A DNA stretch of 64,000 nt, from NCBI GenBank assembly GCA_038380435.1, contig JAWZYU010000013.1, positions 12,847,901 through 12,911,900 of the forward strand, given 5' to 3'. Shown here piece by piece: positions 12,025 to 24,358 of the stretch (within the stretch, counting starts at the first letter, position 1; each line of letters starts with the position of its first letter). The notes beneath the pieces were generated by a model that saw only the letters and a list, made by a program, of their open reading frames with translations, was not told where the DNA came from and ran no database searches. The position numbers were made by a program, and so were the translations under genes. The stretch is from Ryuthela nishihirai (lineage: Eukaryota; Arthropoda; Arachnida; Araneae; Heptathelidae).

Positions 12025-13087
12025 TTAGTATCGTATGCGCTTGACTAATAACTCGAGCTCTCTTCTGTAACATGAACAGTCCATGTACAGACTTGAGTGC
12101 TGGACATCTAACTTTAATCTGTATTTGTCATTAGTTGCCTTGCAGTTTACACATTTTAAAACTGTTCTTTTGCATTCCCAATGTTTGTGGTCTTTCTGAC
12201 CACATTTGCCACAATTCTGCTCTTCTGTGCATTTGGTCTGGAAATGACCAAATTTATTGCACTTAAAACACCTTATCACCTTTAGGTATTCTTTGACATT
12301 TAATCGAGACCAACCTTACATTGACTTTTTTCTCTTTCATAAACACTTTAAAGCTTTCTGAGTCAACTTGCACTATCCAGTGCTTCTTATTATTCTTGCC
12401 CTTTATCGAGAACTTCACCTCCAATGAGGCTTCTGCAAAAGCAACGTTTTGTGCTTTTATTCTATCTATTAATGCATCCTTTTCAATGTCACCATCAACA
12501 TCACATTTTATGATTTGTGGCAATTTCATTTTGGGCTCTCTTGCCGCACATTTGTCTTTTAATACTGAATTCCTTTGTATTTCATTCTTCAGTATCTTCT
12601 TATCGAACTCATCGGTACATTCTATTAATACACCACCTTTTCCAATCTTTTTCACATTCTTTATGCCTATCTTCAACTTGGCTGGATCTAAATTCTTTAA
12701 CAGATCCTTCTTGAGTTCTTCCGAACTCTAATCCTCGTCTTGAGGATATATCAACATAATATGTTGTTGATCTCGTTTCTTTGGTTTTGGCGTCAATGAC
12801 CTTTTTGTCACTTCTGCGTAACTTTTTGTGACTGTTGCCTTGCTTTTGGCACTTGTTTCTCTTTCAGACAACCTGCCCTCCAGGTTGCTGATTTTCAACT
12901 CTTGTTCATGTATTACGTCTTGTAGCTTACTGAACAGACTTCTAATTTCAGCACCTTGCTGTTTAGTTACTTTGCCAGCACTACTGTTCAAGATAGAGTC
13001 CAATTCATTGAACAGTTCATTTGTTCTCGTGCTGGCACTCTTCTCTTGAGAGGCCATTACACTTACATCACTTACTTCATCAGTCAT
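12025..13087 (-). pseudogene. LINE A ORF1: Gag-like protein with CCHC knuckles
   Basis: The ATG at 13087 opens a frame of 119 codons ending in a TAG at 12728-12730. The same frame reopens at once and runs on to about 12263, so the TAG is a single premature stop. A further frame break near 12290 leads to CFKCNKFGHFQTKC and CGKCGQKDHKHWEC, two CX2CX4HX4C zinc knuckles, and then a degenerate third (CVNC...H...C). The N-terminal part (about residues 20-80) is a probable coiled coil. ORF1 proteins of this type bind the element RNA. It ends just upstream of the endonuclease start, as expected for ORF1-ORF2 order. Confidence 0.85.
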
Positions 13088-13334
13088 CGCTACCTGATAC
13101 CCTGGGGTTCACACCAGGCAGTTATATTTTACTTGTCTGAGAGAGTGTTAGACCCTCCTCCAAGGAGGGAGCCCCTAGACGACGACGACAACGTCCTCTC
13201 TCTGTAGAATTTGTTCTGACAATGCTTCAAACAACAAAGATATGGCCTATAGTCTTGTACTATTGCACTTATAAACGCACTATGCTTACAATCGAAATCA
13301 AAACCAATTCCCCCTAGGGGAAGCATATCAGTAA

Positions 13335-16085
13335 AGGAAAAAAGAATGCGAGGCAAACCTTTCGAACATTGCTCCTTGTTTAGAAGGAAACAGATTTTCT
13401 AATGGCTGCCTTTAAGCCTCGCAATCAGATGGGGAAGCTCTGATTTAATCAGTAATGTTTCTTGCCTTCGTTTCAAAATGAATCGGATTCAACAAACCAA
13501 ATCTTAAATACTCAATTACATGGAATCTGTTTCTTCCACCTGCATTGAATCTAATGCCTCTGAAAGATTAAATTCCACGGCATAAATATAAACAATTTGA
13601 ATAATTCTCTTTAATTTCGTTTTTTAAAGAAAGTGATAACACAATTCAAAAATCTAAAAGTGTTCTATTATGTAGGGAACTTTCAAACAATAACGAGCAA
13701 TGACTTGACATAATGGGAATTTTTATTTATTTTAAAAATGGTCGAAAGCATATTAAAAAAAATAATAATATTAATAATAATCTTCCATAAATAGCTAGCT
13801 AGATGACTCCATAATAGATAGCTAGGTAATTTAATATATATAAAATTATTAGTGTTTACAACGTAACTATATAAAAAGCTAATAATGTAATTATAATTAA
13901 TATTGTTGCAAATTAAATTGATGAGCGTGACTTCAATTAAATAGTAAATAACAATGATAATTCTAAAACAATGCAATTTATTACAAAAGTATGGACGAAA
14001 TCATTTATACAAACTAAATTCAACCAGTGTTTATCATATATGTGAACAAATCTCCAATCTATCGAGAATGATCTTACTAAATCTTTCAACCAACTAAATG
14101 TGATAATTATAGACTAAGGGATGAACTGTTCTTACAGAAAAGTTAAGACCAGCTCTGTCTACTCGACTAAAATATTTCCTCTTCATTTTGATTGTCCTCT
14201 CTCTCTTGTATAACCTTCACTTCAGCGTAAACAATCCCTTGTCTTTTCTTACTAGTTTTACTAACAACATTCTACACTAATCAACTCTTTTAACCCCCCC
14301 CCCCCCGCGCGCACTCACCACATAAAATACTCCTTTTTGAGGTTATTTTGCCACGTAAAAACTTGGACTAACTGCATTTCCTTTTGCACACCCCAACTGC
14401 GCTTCATAAGAAAACTTTTATTCTTTTTAATCGAGTCGTTCGATATCGTTGGTGACGTAATTCTCACACTGAAGCACGTGCGAGCGTGCTTCAGTGAAGC
14501 GTTTATCATAAATTCATTGTAGCAGGTTCATCTGTCGTAACATTAGATATATATTTATAATTATTAATATAAAACTATTTAAATGTTCCATAAATATTAT
14601 ACTATTATTTCAATTTAAAAAAAACCTAATTGCAAATTTTCTTACATATCAGTGTTTGTATAAAAACCAACGTATTTAGAGACTATCATTTTATTCGCAA
14701 GTTTTAAACGACTGAATAAATTCTATTTTTAAAGCATATTATATTGAAAGAGTAAACTTTGTAAAATAAATTTTAGGTCGACCTTATGGTTTTAAAACTT
14801 ATGAAATAAGTAATAAATTTGTGTCAATATACATCTAATCTCCTACAAATAGGCATCGTAACTTATGTTCGTATACTTATGTTTACACGTGTTCAAAGCT
14901 AAGGCTTCCAAATGATTGTCTCACTCAAGCGCAGACAAACCACTGCAAAATGCCTCCCATGTACCTTTAGGATATTTTGCAGTCTTATTCTTTAAACATC
15001 TTTTATACATATTTAAATTGTGGTTTCCATTCCTCATTTGAAAACTATAGGAAACAAAAATAAAAAAAAAATCGGCTCCCTTGTATTGCCTCGGATCATA
15101 TTTTTTACTTTATAATTTCCTCAGAGATTTTTTTTCCATCCACTGTAATTTCCCTCTCTATAATTTTCTTTCTCCTCTCGTATCCTTCCATTCTTTTCCT
15201 TCTCGAAGCTTCCATTTTTCACTCTTTTGCCCCATTCCTCCCCCCCCCTCCGGTTTCCATGTCTGCTATCGTTCGATACCCTCTCTCTTGCTGCAAATGG
15301 CCCACATTCCACGACACGAATGAAAAGTTGAAGGTGTTTCGTCATTAGGCGGCGGCGGTGGCAGCGGCGCCTTCGCTCTCCTCCTCCTCCTGTGTCGTGC
15401 TCCTTCGTGTCTGCCCTTCCAGCCGGAGAAAAAGAAACAACGGAAAAGAAATGATGACGGAGAAGAAAAGGCCCCGCCACTCTTTGAAAGAAAGCGTTAC
15501 ACGTGCAGCTATGTTCTTCTTCCTCCCCCTCCCAAGAGGTAGCTTTACAAAAGTCACTTGCACTCATAGTTCAAATACTTTTTGAGTCTAATTCGGAACA
15601 GCAGAAGAATCGATTTCACAGGCTGTAGTTAGAATTCATCAACTTGAATCTACTATTACAAACTGCCAAGGCTCTTCGAAGAGAAATGCATTCTCCCTCT
15701 CCTCCTCGCTGAGAGCAACTCGAGCATTTGAACACTTGCCTGCTATATTGGTCATTTTCAGCCCCATTCACGATGAATCTGGAGGTAAGCATTAACTCCA
15801 AACTTAAAAGGCGAGCAAATAACGAGCAAGTAGAGCACTGCCACTCATTCGCCTGTGGTGCTGATTTTTGCTTTCTCAAATCCTAAATATTGTTGTAAGA
15901 AATAGAGGGGAGGGGGGAGCGAGGAAGAGTGAAATCGCAATGCAAGAGAGGTTGATCAAGGGAGATGCAAACATCCTCTTCGTTCTACTGGATAACTTTG
16001 TAAGGGTGGCAGAATGTCGCCCTATCATCTGGTCCATGAGCTCATTTGCTGGTGGGTGGGGTATGAAAGCAGAGCTTTGGTATCG
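13335..16085. other. No gene seen; low-complexity and AT-rich DNA
   Basis: The stretch from 13600 to 15060 is very AT-rich with no coding signal. The open frames at 15121-15585 overlap on both strands and consist of charged, low-complexity sequence from purine- and pyrimidine-rich DNA. A 13-C run lies at 14294-14306. Confidence 0.55.
14467..14496. repeat. Perfect hairpin, 12-bp arms
   Basis: CACTGAAGCACG (14467-14478) is followed by a 6-base loop and its exact reverse complement (14485-14496). No transposon or terminator can be tied to it. Confidence 0.85.
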
Positions 16086-16097
16086 CGCAATAGTGAC

Positions 16098-16472
16098 TTG
16101 GGTTGTTGTTGGGTTGTTTTACCTCTGAGCGGCACTTTTTTGCACACCATGGGCTAAATGGCCAGGTCACATGGACCCCGAAGGCTCAGAGAAGGTTGAG
16201 GGAGGGGACCCACTGGAACAGCTGTTGGGAGACAGATGGTAGCCTCCCGTCAAGGCCATCCAGCGTGTTCTTTAACGTGCACAAGGTATGGCTCTCCCGT
16301 ACACGGAGCCACGGACGGCGGCTTTTCCAAGCCCATCGGTGTCCCCTACTGACCGTGGGCAGGGCGGGGAATTTTGCGGAGATAAATCTCAACGCTGACC
16401 CAGCTGGGACTCGAACCTGGGAACTACAGATTACGAGCCTGGCGCGCTACCGACTGAGCCACCCCCGCCCCA
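16098..16472 (-). mobile_element. SINE1 copy with target-site duplication
   Basis: This minus-strand full-length SINE1 runs from its GGGTTGTTTTACC tail complement at the left to box A at the right. It is bordered by CGCAATAGTGAC (16086-16097) and CGCAATAGTAAC (16473-16484), matching at 11 of 12 positions, taken as the target-site duplication. The body is very close to the copies at 5028 and 28276. Confidence 0.92.
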
Positions 16473-16484
16473 CGCAATAGTAAC

Positions 16485-16789
16485 GCAAGTGGACCAACAA
16501 ATTGCGAAGGGCTGTAAGGCCGCAGGTCGCCCTCTAGGAGTAGAGGTGAATTTAGTAGCTTCTGTCTGGAGGTGCCCTTAAATTTGGTATCCCTTAGTGA
16601 GGGATGTTAGAGTTAGAATTATTTGGTGACGTGTAGGGGGACAAAATCGAGTCAGCAGGTGAAGAAAAGTAGCAAAAAACAGCTTTCCCCCTCCTAGCCC
16701 CCTTCAGGGGCAGGAGGGGGGAAGCTGTGTGGGCAAGAAGCTGTGGGGGGGGGGGAAGCTGTGTGGGAAGCATTGTGGGCAAGAGGTAG
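16485..16789. other. G-rich imperfect repeats, no gene
   Basis: The part from about 16685 to 16790 contains three imperfect repeats around 'GAAGCTGTGTGGG', with an 11-G run in the middle one. Nothing coding is seen. It abuts the LINE fragment that follows. Confidence 0.5.
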
Positions 16790-17170
16790 AGGTTGGTAAG
16801 AATAAATGATTATGATTACAATACAGCTGTCTTCCAAAATGATATTACAGATCATTATCCAATACTTGTAAGGAAAAGAAAATATTTTAACCCTAAACCT
16901 TTAGTGAAAATCTGTATAGATTATAATTTATTCGAGAAATATATTAAAGAATATAAATTAAATAGTAAAAGTGATAAAACTGATGATGTAAATGTATTAT
17001 ATGATAAATTCATATATATGATAAACGAGGCCAAAACAGAAAGTAATTACGTTTCTAGAAACATTATTGTTTTGGGTCCTACTCAGAGGAGCAAAAGCAA
17101 ATGGAGAACAAATGAAATTATAATTTTAGCCAAAGAAAAGCAAAAATTTTACAACAAATATAAAAAAAAA
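16790..17170 (+). pseudogene. LINE fragment: endonuclease end and linker
   Basis: An open frame of 135 codons (16793-17200) has the endonuclease ending DHYPILVRKRK followed by a basic, Lys-rich linker containing KWRTNEII and KEKQKFYNKY. This resembles the region between endonuclease and RT in LINE B, C and D of this window. Both ends are missing: no upstream endonuclease is seen, and the frame runs straight into a SINE2. The last codons called in this frame are SINE sequence. It is a short relic of a CR1/Jockey-like element. Confidence 0.7.
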
Positions 17171-17350
17171 CTCAAACAGCTGCTTGCCACAGCGGTCTGA
17201 CAGGAGCCTGTCAGTTTATATGCCACAGTGGAAAATCTGAGAGGATGGCAGGACCTCAGCAGAAAAACCACACGAACATCCATGCCTTATCCGGGGATAG
17301 GCATGGATGATAGATCAGGTACCAAGCGCGCTAACCATTCGGCCACGGGA
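17171..17350 (-). mobile_element. SINE2 copy
   Basis: This is a second tRNA-derived SINE family, minus strand here. The head at the right end reads, in element orientation, GGCCGAATGGTTAGCGCGC (box A). Its box B is disrupted in this copy, with a duplicated GGCATGGATG-like segment. The 3' part contains the perfect hairpin CTGACAGGCTCCTGTCAG and the CAGCTG core. The LINE fragment abuts its 3' tail. Confidence 0.85.
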
Positions 17351-20300
17351 CGGCTCCAGGAACCTAACCCGGCGTTAATCAAGGGCCTCGTGGAATCACA
17401 TTTAACACTTTTTCATCGATCTTATTACGAACAAGAATCTGTGGTAAGAAACGACACGGATCAATTTCCTACTGCGAATAACCAAACAATCTTCATTCGA
17501 CAACATCAGGCGCTTTTTTTTCTGCTTTCAGCTCATTTTTAAACAATTCTAGAGTCGATAAAAATTAGCCGCATTCATTATAATTTTCGAGTATTAGTTT
17601 TGTCTCTCGGAGCCATTTTGATTCGTACTTTAAGCAAATGTTGCTTCTGCAATTAATGAGGATGTCGAATTGGAAAAGGCAATTACAGATTTCGTTTCTT
17701 ATTAATGCAGCTCTTTCTCTGCAATGAAGTACGGCCAAGAAGAGGATAAACAAAGCGTCTGCAGCCACGCTTCGTCGCCAGATGCAAGAGCAGCTCTCGG
17801 CTCCTCCGCGATCATTAGAACCAAATAAGAGCAAACAGAGATGATAAAAAAATTCTCTCGCTTTAATGATTTTCTGCCTCGTGGGAGAAAAAAGGAGCTT
17901 ACTTTTAATCAAAGCTGTAAGTAATTACACTTGTCATTAAATAGAGCAGCACACGGGTGGGAAAAATGAGGTTTTAATCATAATTAAAAATTATGATAAA
18001 GTTTGCTGATTTCGAAAAGATCGATTTGAACATTGAAAACATTGATTTGAGTCGAGAGGAGGTGGAGAAGAGAAAATTCGAACCCTGAATTTGTTTCTAT
18101 CATCGATCGTTTCTGCATGGAGGATGATGATGATGATGAAATTCGAACCTGTTCACTGTGGGCTCAAAACGATTGTCGTGTTTTCTGCTCAAAACTCTTT
18201 TCAAAAGTACGCTTTTTTTTTTTTAAAGGAAAAGCCAATTTAGATTTTAGAATTATAAAAGAAATTCGTCTGCAGCGCAATTTTGAGCATGTTTCTGGCA
18301 CGTGAATTATTTTATGGTCGAGAGAGCTTCTCTTGAAATCGAGTTTTGCACCTTTCATAAAGAGAAATGATGCAAGGGAAGCCTTCATTTTGGAAAAAAA
18401 GATATCGGATAATTTTTCAGATACTTTTACTGGCGGAAAAGAACAGTGAACGAAAAAAAAGGTGGAAAAAATTCCACTTTTTATTTAATTCGAACAGAAT
18501 TCCTTTTCGTAAAAAAAATGCCAATATTTTATAAATATTTCATATAACTTTCGCAAAAACAAAAGCATTTTCCTCAGTTTTTATCCCGTGAATTTCTGCT
18601 TGTTTGTTTACGCAGACCAACATTTACCGTTTTGAAAGGTTATATTTTTAATTTATGCATGAATGACGCTGAATAGATGTAGCTCGAGCGCTTTCTTTAA
18701 GAAATTCCCATTTCAAAAATATTTCCTTTCCAGCTTCCCCATTGCTGCCTCCATTTGGTTGACATTTCATTTCAAATGGCCGAATGGCAACATTAATTGA
18801 AAGGAAGGGGGGGGGGGGTCAGCCGTTCTGCTCATTAGTGTCCCTCGATGTCTACGTCATCGATGGATCAAAGAGCTCAGCCTTGACACCGTTCCTTGGT
18901 GACGTCACAAGGAATCGATGCCACCAGCTGCCGCCGGGGGATCGATGCCGCGGCATCATCTTACGTGACATCACTTCCGGCTTTCTCGAGAAAAATCGCT
19001 TGCTTATAGACACGAGGCAGCCCAGACTGCGGCTTCCGGTTCTTCGAATATTAAGATAGAAAAAGAAAGGCTGAGGAGGAGGAGAAGGCATGAGATTGCA
19101 AACAGAAAGGGAAAATGCGCAGATAAATGGAATTACAATTCAAAACTCTCGATTTCTTTTTCAGCTATTTTTCAATTTTTATGTTTCCAAAGCGGCAGTT
19201 TGCGTTAAAATTTCCAACTACAAAAAGTAGGATTTGAAGATTAAAACAATTCCGAAAAAAGACCGAAATGGTAAAATTTGCATTGAAAGAAAAAGCATAA
19301 ATCTGTCTGCGTTTAATAAGTCTGCGTTTTTCGCCATGCAAAATGTCTACGGTGGCCATTTGCATACGTCTGAACGGAATACTAAGGGAAAGTAAAGCTT
19401 CGTAGTCCATAACACTATTAAAAATATCGGTTTCCCTCGTTAAAAACTGCAAATGAATCCTGACGCCACTGCGCCGATAGGTAAACGTTTCCCTGCCACT
19501 TCTATAAATGATTGTTCTTTCACATGACTGCCAATTTTTGCATTTTGCTCGCTTTCCTTATTCCCACACATGAATCGTTAAAGAGAATTTCGATTCCAGC
19601 AGATGCTGCAAAAAGAATGATGAAGCTAATTCTTTTCATCGAGTGGACACCTTTATTTCAGCTTCTTCATGTCCACGGGATCTGAAACTTCTCAGGAGGT
19701 TGAATATGTTTCTCAGCCTGAGACCCTGGTTGCTAGCTGTTCCTCAGTCTGCACCATCTACTTCTAGAGAGCTCATTTCGCGTGATTTTTCTTATCTCTC
19801 AGTTCTGCTCTTCATTTTCTTTCTACGTCTCCCCTTGAAGACTAACGGACCTTTGTCGCATCACTTGTTTTTCCTCTTTCCAGGGCTTCCTCCCCTACGC
19901 CTTTCCTCTGACGTGCCCGGCAACTCCACGTGCCGCAAAAAGGGCACAATATGTCCGGGACCTATCCTGCTCGTGCTCTCTCTCTCTCACACCGCTCAAC
20001 CTTCCACTTTCCAAAGCTCTTGTTGAACTCTCTTTGTCTGGAGATACCTTCCTCCATCGGTTCCCAAAGGGAAGACTTGCTCCTGAAGGATTTTACGGCT
20101 TCCTCTTTCGTTCCATCTCTGCGAAGTCCAAGACAGAGAGACCTTCGTCGGAAGCAGACGCGCTTCCTCTAACCATTCTCCATAATGAGGATCTCGCGAA
20201 GCGAATGCCATACTTAGCGCACTGACTAAATTATATATCATAAAATATAATAACTAATAAATATACTAAACAAATAAAATATACTAATAAATATGAAAAC

Positions 20301-20439
20301 AACAGAAAAACCGCTCGTAGCAGCATATTGATATATATATATATAAAATTGTGAATCTATCACAAGGTATGGGATTACTGTATATGGCAATACTTTCAAA
20401 ACACATTCAAGAAGCATCAGCAACTTACAAAATTTAATA
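17351..20439. other. No gene seen
   Basis: Open frames are short and overlap on both strands, and none carries a recognisable motif. The 19640-20240 stretch has frames of 60-127 codons in several phases, with no domain. A 12-G run lies near 18807. The sequence at 18,890-18,970 is locally GC-rich. Confidence 0.5.
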
Positions 20440-21340
20440 CTGAAATCAACTTCATTGAACGTTAAAAGAACATCATGTCTTCTATTAAGAACAGGTTGTG
20501 CACCAGAATATATTACCTATGGGTTAGGTTGTTTTACCTCTGAGCGGCACTTTTTTTGCACACCATGGGCTAAATGGCCAGGTCACATGGACCCCGAAGG
20601 CTCAGAGAAAGTTGGGGGAGGGGACAGAGAATGTAATGTCCCACTGGAATAGCTGTTGGGAGACAGATGATAGCTTCCCGTCAAGGCCACCCAGCGTGTT
20701 CTTTAACGAGCGCAGGGTATGGCTCTCCCACCACGGCTTAACGTCCCATCCGTCGGACGGCGGCCTTTCCAAGCCCATCGGTGTCCCCTACTGACCGTGG
20801 GCAGGGCGAGGGATTTTGTGGAGATAAATCTCAATGCTGACCCAGCTGGGACTCGAACCTGGGAACTGCAGATTACGGGGCCTGGCGTGTTACCGACTGA
20901 GCCACCCCAGCCTCTGTTACCTATGGAAGATAAGTATATATTACATATGCTACAATTCTTAAATATTTTTAAAAGTGATTGCAAAATAAATTTAGATCAC
21001 ACGATCAACACTCAGCTAAGTATCAACTATTATTGTCAAATTTTAACGCGTCAGGAACTGTACAGTTCCACTTCTTTTTAACTCTTTGCCTAGAGAAGTG
21101 TTGTCCATTATTACGTTATCAAAACTTAAATCTGAGACAAAAAATTGGCTTTTAAAAAAGTTAAGAGTATGAAAATGCCTCTTTCCTAACTTAATATTGA
21201 TTAGCATTTCTAATTATATATATATATGGACTTCACATGTATTATGTCAATAGGTAACTATTTGTAACTGCATATATTTAACTTTTTCTGAGTATAAGCT
21301 ACACCACGCTTCGCTGTGTTTTTATTATCATTAGGTGTTT
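20440..21340 (+). pseudogene. 3' end of a CR1/Jockey-like LINE, split by SINE1
   Basis: Downstream of the SINE, the frame at about 21060-21170 reads VPLLFNSLPREVLSII, then KSETKNWLLKKLRV and a stop. This is the usual C-terminal end of the RT-thumb extension, also seen in LINE B (VPLIFNAIPKELLNI) and LINE D. About 70 bases of the same element lie upstream of the SINE and are rejoined when the SINE and one target-site copy are ignored. The 3' UTR extends to about 21340 and includes a small stem around GCTTCGC followed by TTTTTATT. The copy is 5'-truncated. Confidence 0.72.
20523..20916 (-). mobile_element. SINE1 inserted in a LINE tail
   Basis: A minus-strand full-length SINE1 is flanked by TTACCTATGG at 20513-20522 and 20917-20926 (10-base target-site duplication). 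It carries a 10-15 base insertion near 20632 relative to other copies and a GG doubling in its anticodon region. The insertion post-dates the LINE fragment that surrounds it. Confidence 0.92.
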
Positions 21341-21820
21341 TCTTTCTGTATTAACTGTATGTCTATTCGTAAGGAACATGTCGCATTAGTTCTCCCAGTG
21401 AAGATTTCAGAGTTTGTTATGAGTCAGGATTTTCCGAAGTGTTACGTACGAAGTGGGTATTGAGCAAGCAGACCGTCGTGTAGGAAGTCTGCAGGAAATT
21501 CCTCGCTAATCCACGCGACCATCTTCATCGAACGAAATTTTACGTACGATGAAAAGTACTCGTTTTTCAACCATCCGAACGCCGAAATGCGTTGACCCAG
21601 GAGAGCTCCCTGTCCCAAAGAGGAGACGATTCGAAACGAAGCCAAAATGTTGTGTGTGGATCAATTTCTTCGAGGCAGACCGTTTCAAATATTTCAGGAA
21701 ATTGAAAACAGATGTCCGCAGTTTTTCACCTCGAAGGACCAAGCGTGATATGGAAAAGGAATGATCGAAAAACTTCTCCGACAGATAACTACGAACTATT
21801 GGAAATGATGGTTTATATTT
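21341..21820. other. Unassigned sequence
   Basis: Frames on both strands (21442-21850) reach 114 codons but carry no motif I recognise. The stretch might be an old repeat. Confidence 0.4.
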
Positions 21821-22045
21821 TTTTTTTTTAAAGAATATAATTTTATTCATAAGAGTAAAGAATACAAATACATTTACACTTTGACCCGCAAAATTAAATA
21901 GCTTATCTGCAGGAAAATGAATAAATTATATTTAAACATAGGTCATTCAGCCAAAAAAATGGTGTACATCAAATAAATCCACAAAACACAACACATAAAA
22001 ATCAGCTAACTAGAAAATACCAAATATTTTCTTTAAGTAAGGTTT
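21821..22045 (-). mobile_element. 5'-truncated tail of LINE B
   Basis: Read on the minus strand, this segment matches the last ~200 bases of LINE B (32081-32283) almost base for base. It has the stop-region sequence TGGTATTTTCTAGTTAGCTG, the stem-loop with CCTGCAGATAAGC, and the end ATGAATAAAA...poly(A), seen here as a T run at about 21820-21832. Similarity stops near 22030, which is a 5' truncation typical of target-primed reverse transcription. I found no convincing target-site duplication. Confidence 0.88.
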
Positions 22046-24139
22046 GTTATGATTATTGTAACAATCATTTCTCAAGTAGGCAGTAGATTGCGCCGAGTTA
22101 TGAATTATCCTAGTATTAAAAAAAAGTCATTCTTTTAAATGTAAAGAGCGCAGTATTTTTTTTTATGAGTTAAATTCGGCTTTGGGGTCATCTGTGCCCT
22201 TGTGCGCGTTCATCGTCACAAAAATGTTCCTTATTTTGTAAATGCCTAAAATGTTTGTATTTTCCAAATGAGTTATTTCCTAAATGCAGAAGCTAAGAAA
22301 GGAAATGCAAAACCAAATCGGAATCCTAAAGTAGTTTGGAACTGCCACCAGAAATAAAACAAAAGATTCTGATCCACTCGCTACATTGTTCGACGACGTA
22401 TCCTTTATTCACGTGAGAAGAAAAATCGTCTCGAGTCATGCCCGGCACGTGGTCTCCAGAGATACGCAAGAGGCAAAAATAAAAATTCGCAAACGAAATT
22501 ATGGCTTGATGTTATGACGGAAGAGTTCTTCGTAAAACAACACCTTAACGTAATCAGCGGCTAAGTCGCTCTCTGGTGGAGCCTCGGCCGATCTAATAAA
22601 ATCTTTCGAGTAGAGCTCCTTCGGGTATTTATTCTCTTTCCTGAAACTAGAGATATAAGGGAAGAAACTCCTCCCCCCCCCAATCCACAAATTCCTCCCA
22701 GAGAGAAAGAGAGACAGTTCTGAATAAATCATTTGCGTTAGCTCGATTGTTTGCTCGCGATGCATCTGTGCACGTGATATAAACAGAAGCAGTATTTAAG
22801 GGAAAGGGAGAGGAGGAGGAAAATCAAAGAGCCCATTTCTCTTTAAGCCGCACTTTAAAGGAGTACGTTCGCTTCTTTTTCAACTCCTTAAGTTGCTGAA
22901 AGATGGATCGGAGCGTTATCTCCTGAACGAGTCGCGTCGCATCATCTTCTTCCTTTTTTTTTCCTGCTCTTCCTCCTTAATTTGATGAACACAAATCTCT
23001 GACTCACCATTTTATGAATGCATTTTTAATGTCCTCTCATCTCCCCCATTGTCGAGGAGAGCAACAGCTCGTGGTCGACGCTTTTGTAATCACCTTCCTC
23101 ACTTTTTCTTTATCTCTCACGTGACATTCGCAATTTCTTTCCACTGTCGTCCGATGTCGTTTTTAATAAAACGCTCCGTAATAACATCTTTTGTCTGCAC
23201 CCGTGTCATGAAACATGATGTATTGTTTATGGAATTCTGTTGAAGTCCCCAAGGATAAATTCTACGGCCGAAGGAAGGGAAACGCGCGGCGGCGGATTCT
23301 TACCGAACGTACAAATTACCCTTCACGGCGCGTGGCGAATGGGTTCTGCAACGATACTGACGTGCGCGGAACTTTTCCTTCGGGGATTTCGGAGCAGCCG
23401 CCGCGAAGTAACTCGGGTTATCCGGTGATAAATGGCCTGATTTATCGGCGACGCCGAGCCAATTAAGAAACACGTACGCACAATTCCCCACTTGCAACAA
23501 TTTGGAGCTGCGCTGTCTGGATTGTGGGATGACGGTGCTAAATTATCGCCCCCCCCCCCTCTCTCTCCTGTCTCCTTGATTCGCTTTAAATTTCGAGTCT
23601 TCTTCTTTCTCCTGTAAAACCTCATGTAAGCACTGCGAAAAAATATTAATAAATAGCAATGAAACATCTCTTAACCGTAAGAGGTACTCCTTAACGAGGA
23701 ACTGGAGGGACAGGTCCGAGGAGGACTTCCCCTCCTTACCAATGCACGCGGTAATGGCGAGCGATCTTCATTCGCGGCGGTTGCGAAATAGCCGAGGCGC
23801 GCAAATGAGTTTCTTGGCATCACGCTCGTGTAAGTCGCGAATTAATTGTGTCCTTTCGGAGAGTGTCGGCCGAGATGTACGTTTGGAGCTTCTTCCAATT
23901 ATACCGTGGGATGGCTGCAGCTGTCAACAAGGTGATGTCGCTTGAAACATGCGCTAAGTATCAAAAAAAAGGCAACACCGCCTCTTTATTGTTGGTGACG
24001 TTTTTTTCACAAAACAAACGGAATACTGCGATGCTTCAGAATAGGAATTATCTCCTGGGATTGAGATCTCGTTAGAATAGGAGACAACGGTAAGACAAGA
24101 CGAGCAAAAGACTCTCCACTGGAGAATTCCTAAAAGAGA
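22046..24139. other. No gene seen
   Basis: There is no supported gene. 23,240-23,470 is locally GC-rich with overlapping frames on both strands, but no domain is visible. C runs of 9-11 bases occur near 22673 and 23549. Confidence 0.5.
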
Positions 24140-24168
24140 AAATGGCCTGACCACTTATCAGGCCATTT
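24140..24168. repeat. Perfect hairpin, 11-bp arms
   Basis: AAATGGCCTGA (24140-24150) pairs with TCAGGCCATTT (24158-24168) across a 7-base loop. It lies just before the A-rich tail of a minus-strand SINE2. Confidence 0.85.
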
Positions 24169-24180
24169 AATAAAAATAAA

Positions 24181-24358
24181 AATACCCCTCAAGCAGCTGC
24201 GTGCCACAGAAGTCTAACACGAGCCTGTCAGTTTATATGCCATAGTAGAAGGTCTCTGACTGTAAGGAAGGCGAGACCTCAGCGGAAAAGCAACGCAAAC
24301 ATCCAATCTTTACCCACGGTTCGAACCCCGGTACCTTCATCAGTAGCCATCGCTAGCT
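24181..24358 (-). mobile_element. SINE2 copy, diverged
   Basis: Minus-strand SINE2. The tail end (TACCCCTCAAGCAGCTGC) lies at the left, preceded by AATAAAAATAAAA. Box B (GGTTCGAACCG in element sense) lies near 24322-24333, and the box A end is eroded. The CCTGTCAG half of the tail hairpin survives. Confidence 0.85.

Larger units (their letters stand above)
7934..13320 (-). mobile_element. LINE A: near full-length R1/I-group non-LTR retrotransposon
   Basis: The element reads on the minus strand from about 13320 (5') to 7934 (3'), about 5.4 kb, which is normal for the R1/I groups. In order it shows a 5' leader, ORF1 (13087-12025, Gag-like with zinc knuckles), then ORF2 with APE-type endonuclease, reverse transcriptase, RNase H and a C-terminal zinc knuckle (about 12010-8389), then a 3' UTR with repeated hairpins. 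Several frameshifts and stops mean this copy is dead. The domain order and the endonuclease start (Q-I-N-L-H-H-A-R-G) are typical of the R1 clade, while retention of RNase H is shared with I and LOA elements, so the clade is given only as R1/I group. Perfect 14-base repeats border it. Confidence 0.9.

Noticed and set aside
15121..15585. Overlapping frames of up to 148 codons on both strands
   Set aside because: They arise from purine/pyrimidine-rich low-complexity DNA; the peptide is charged and repetitive, with no domain.
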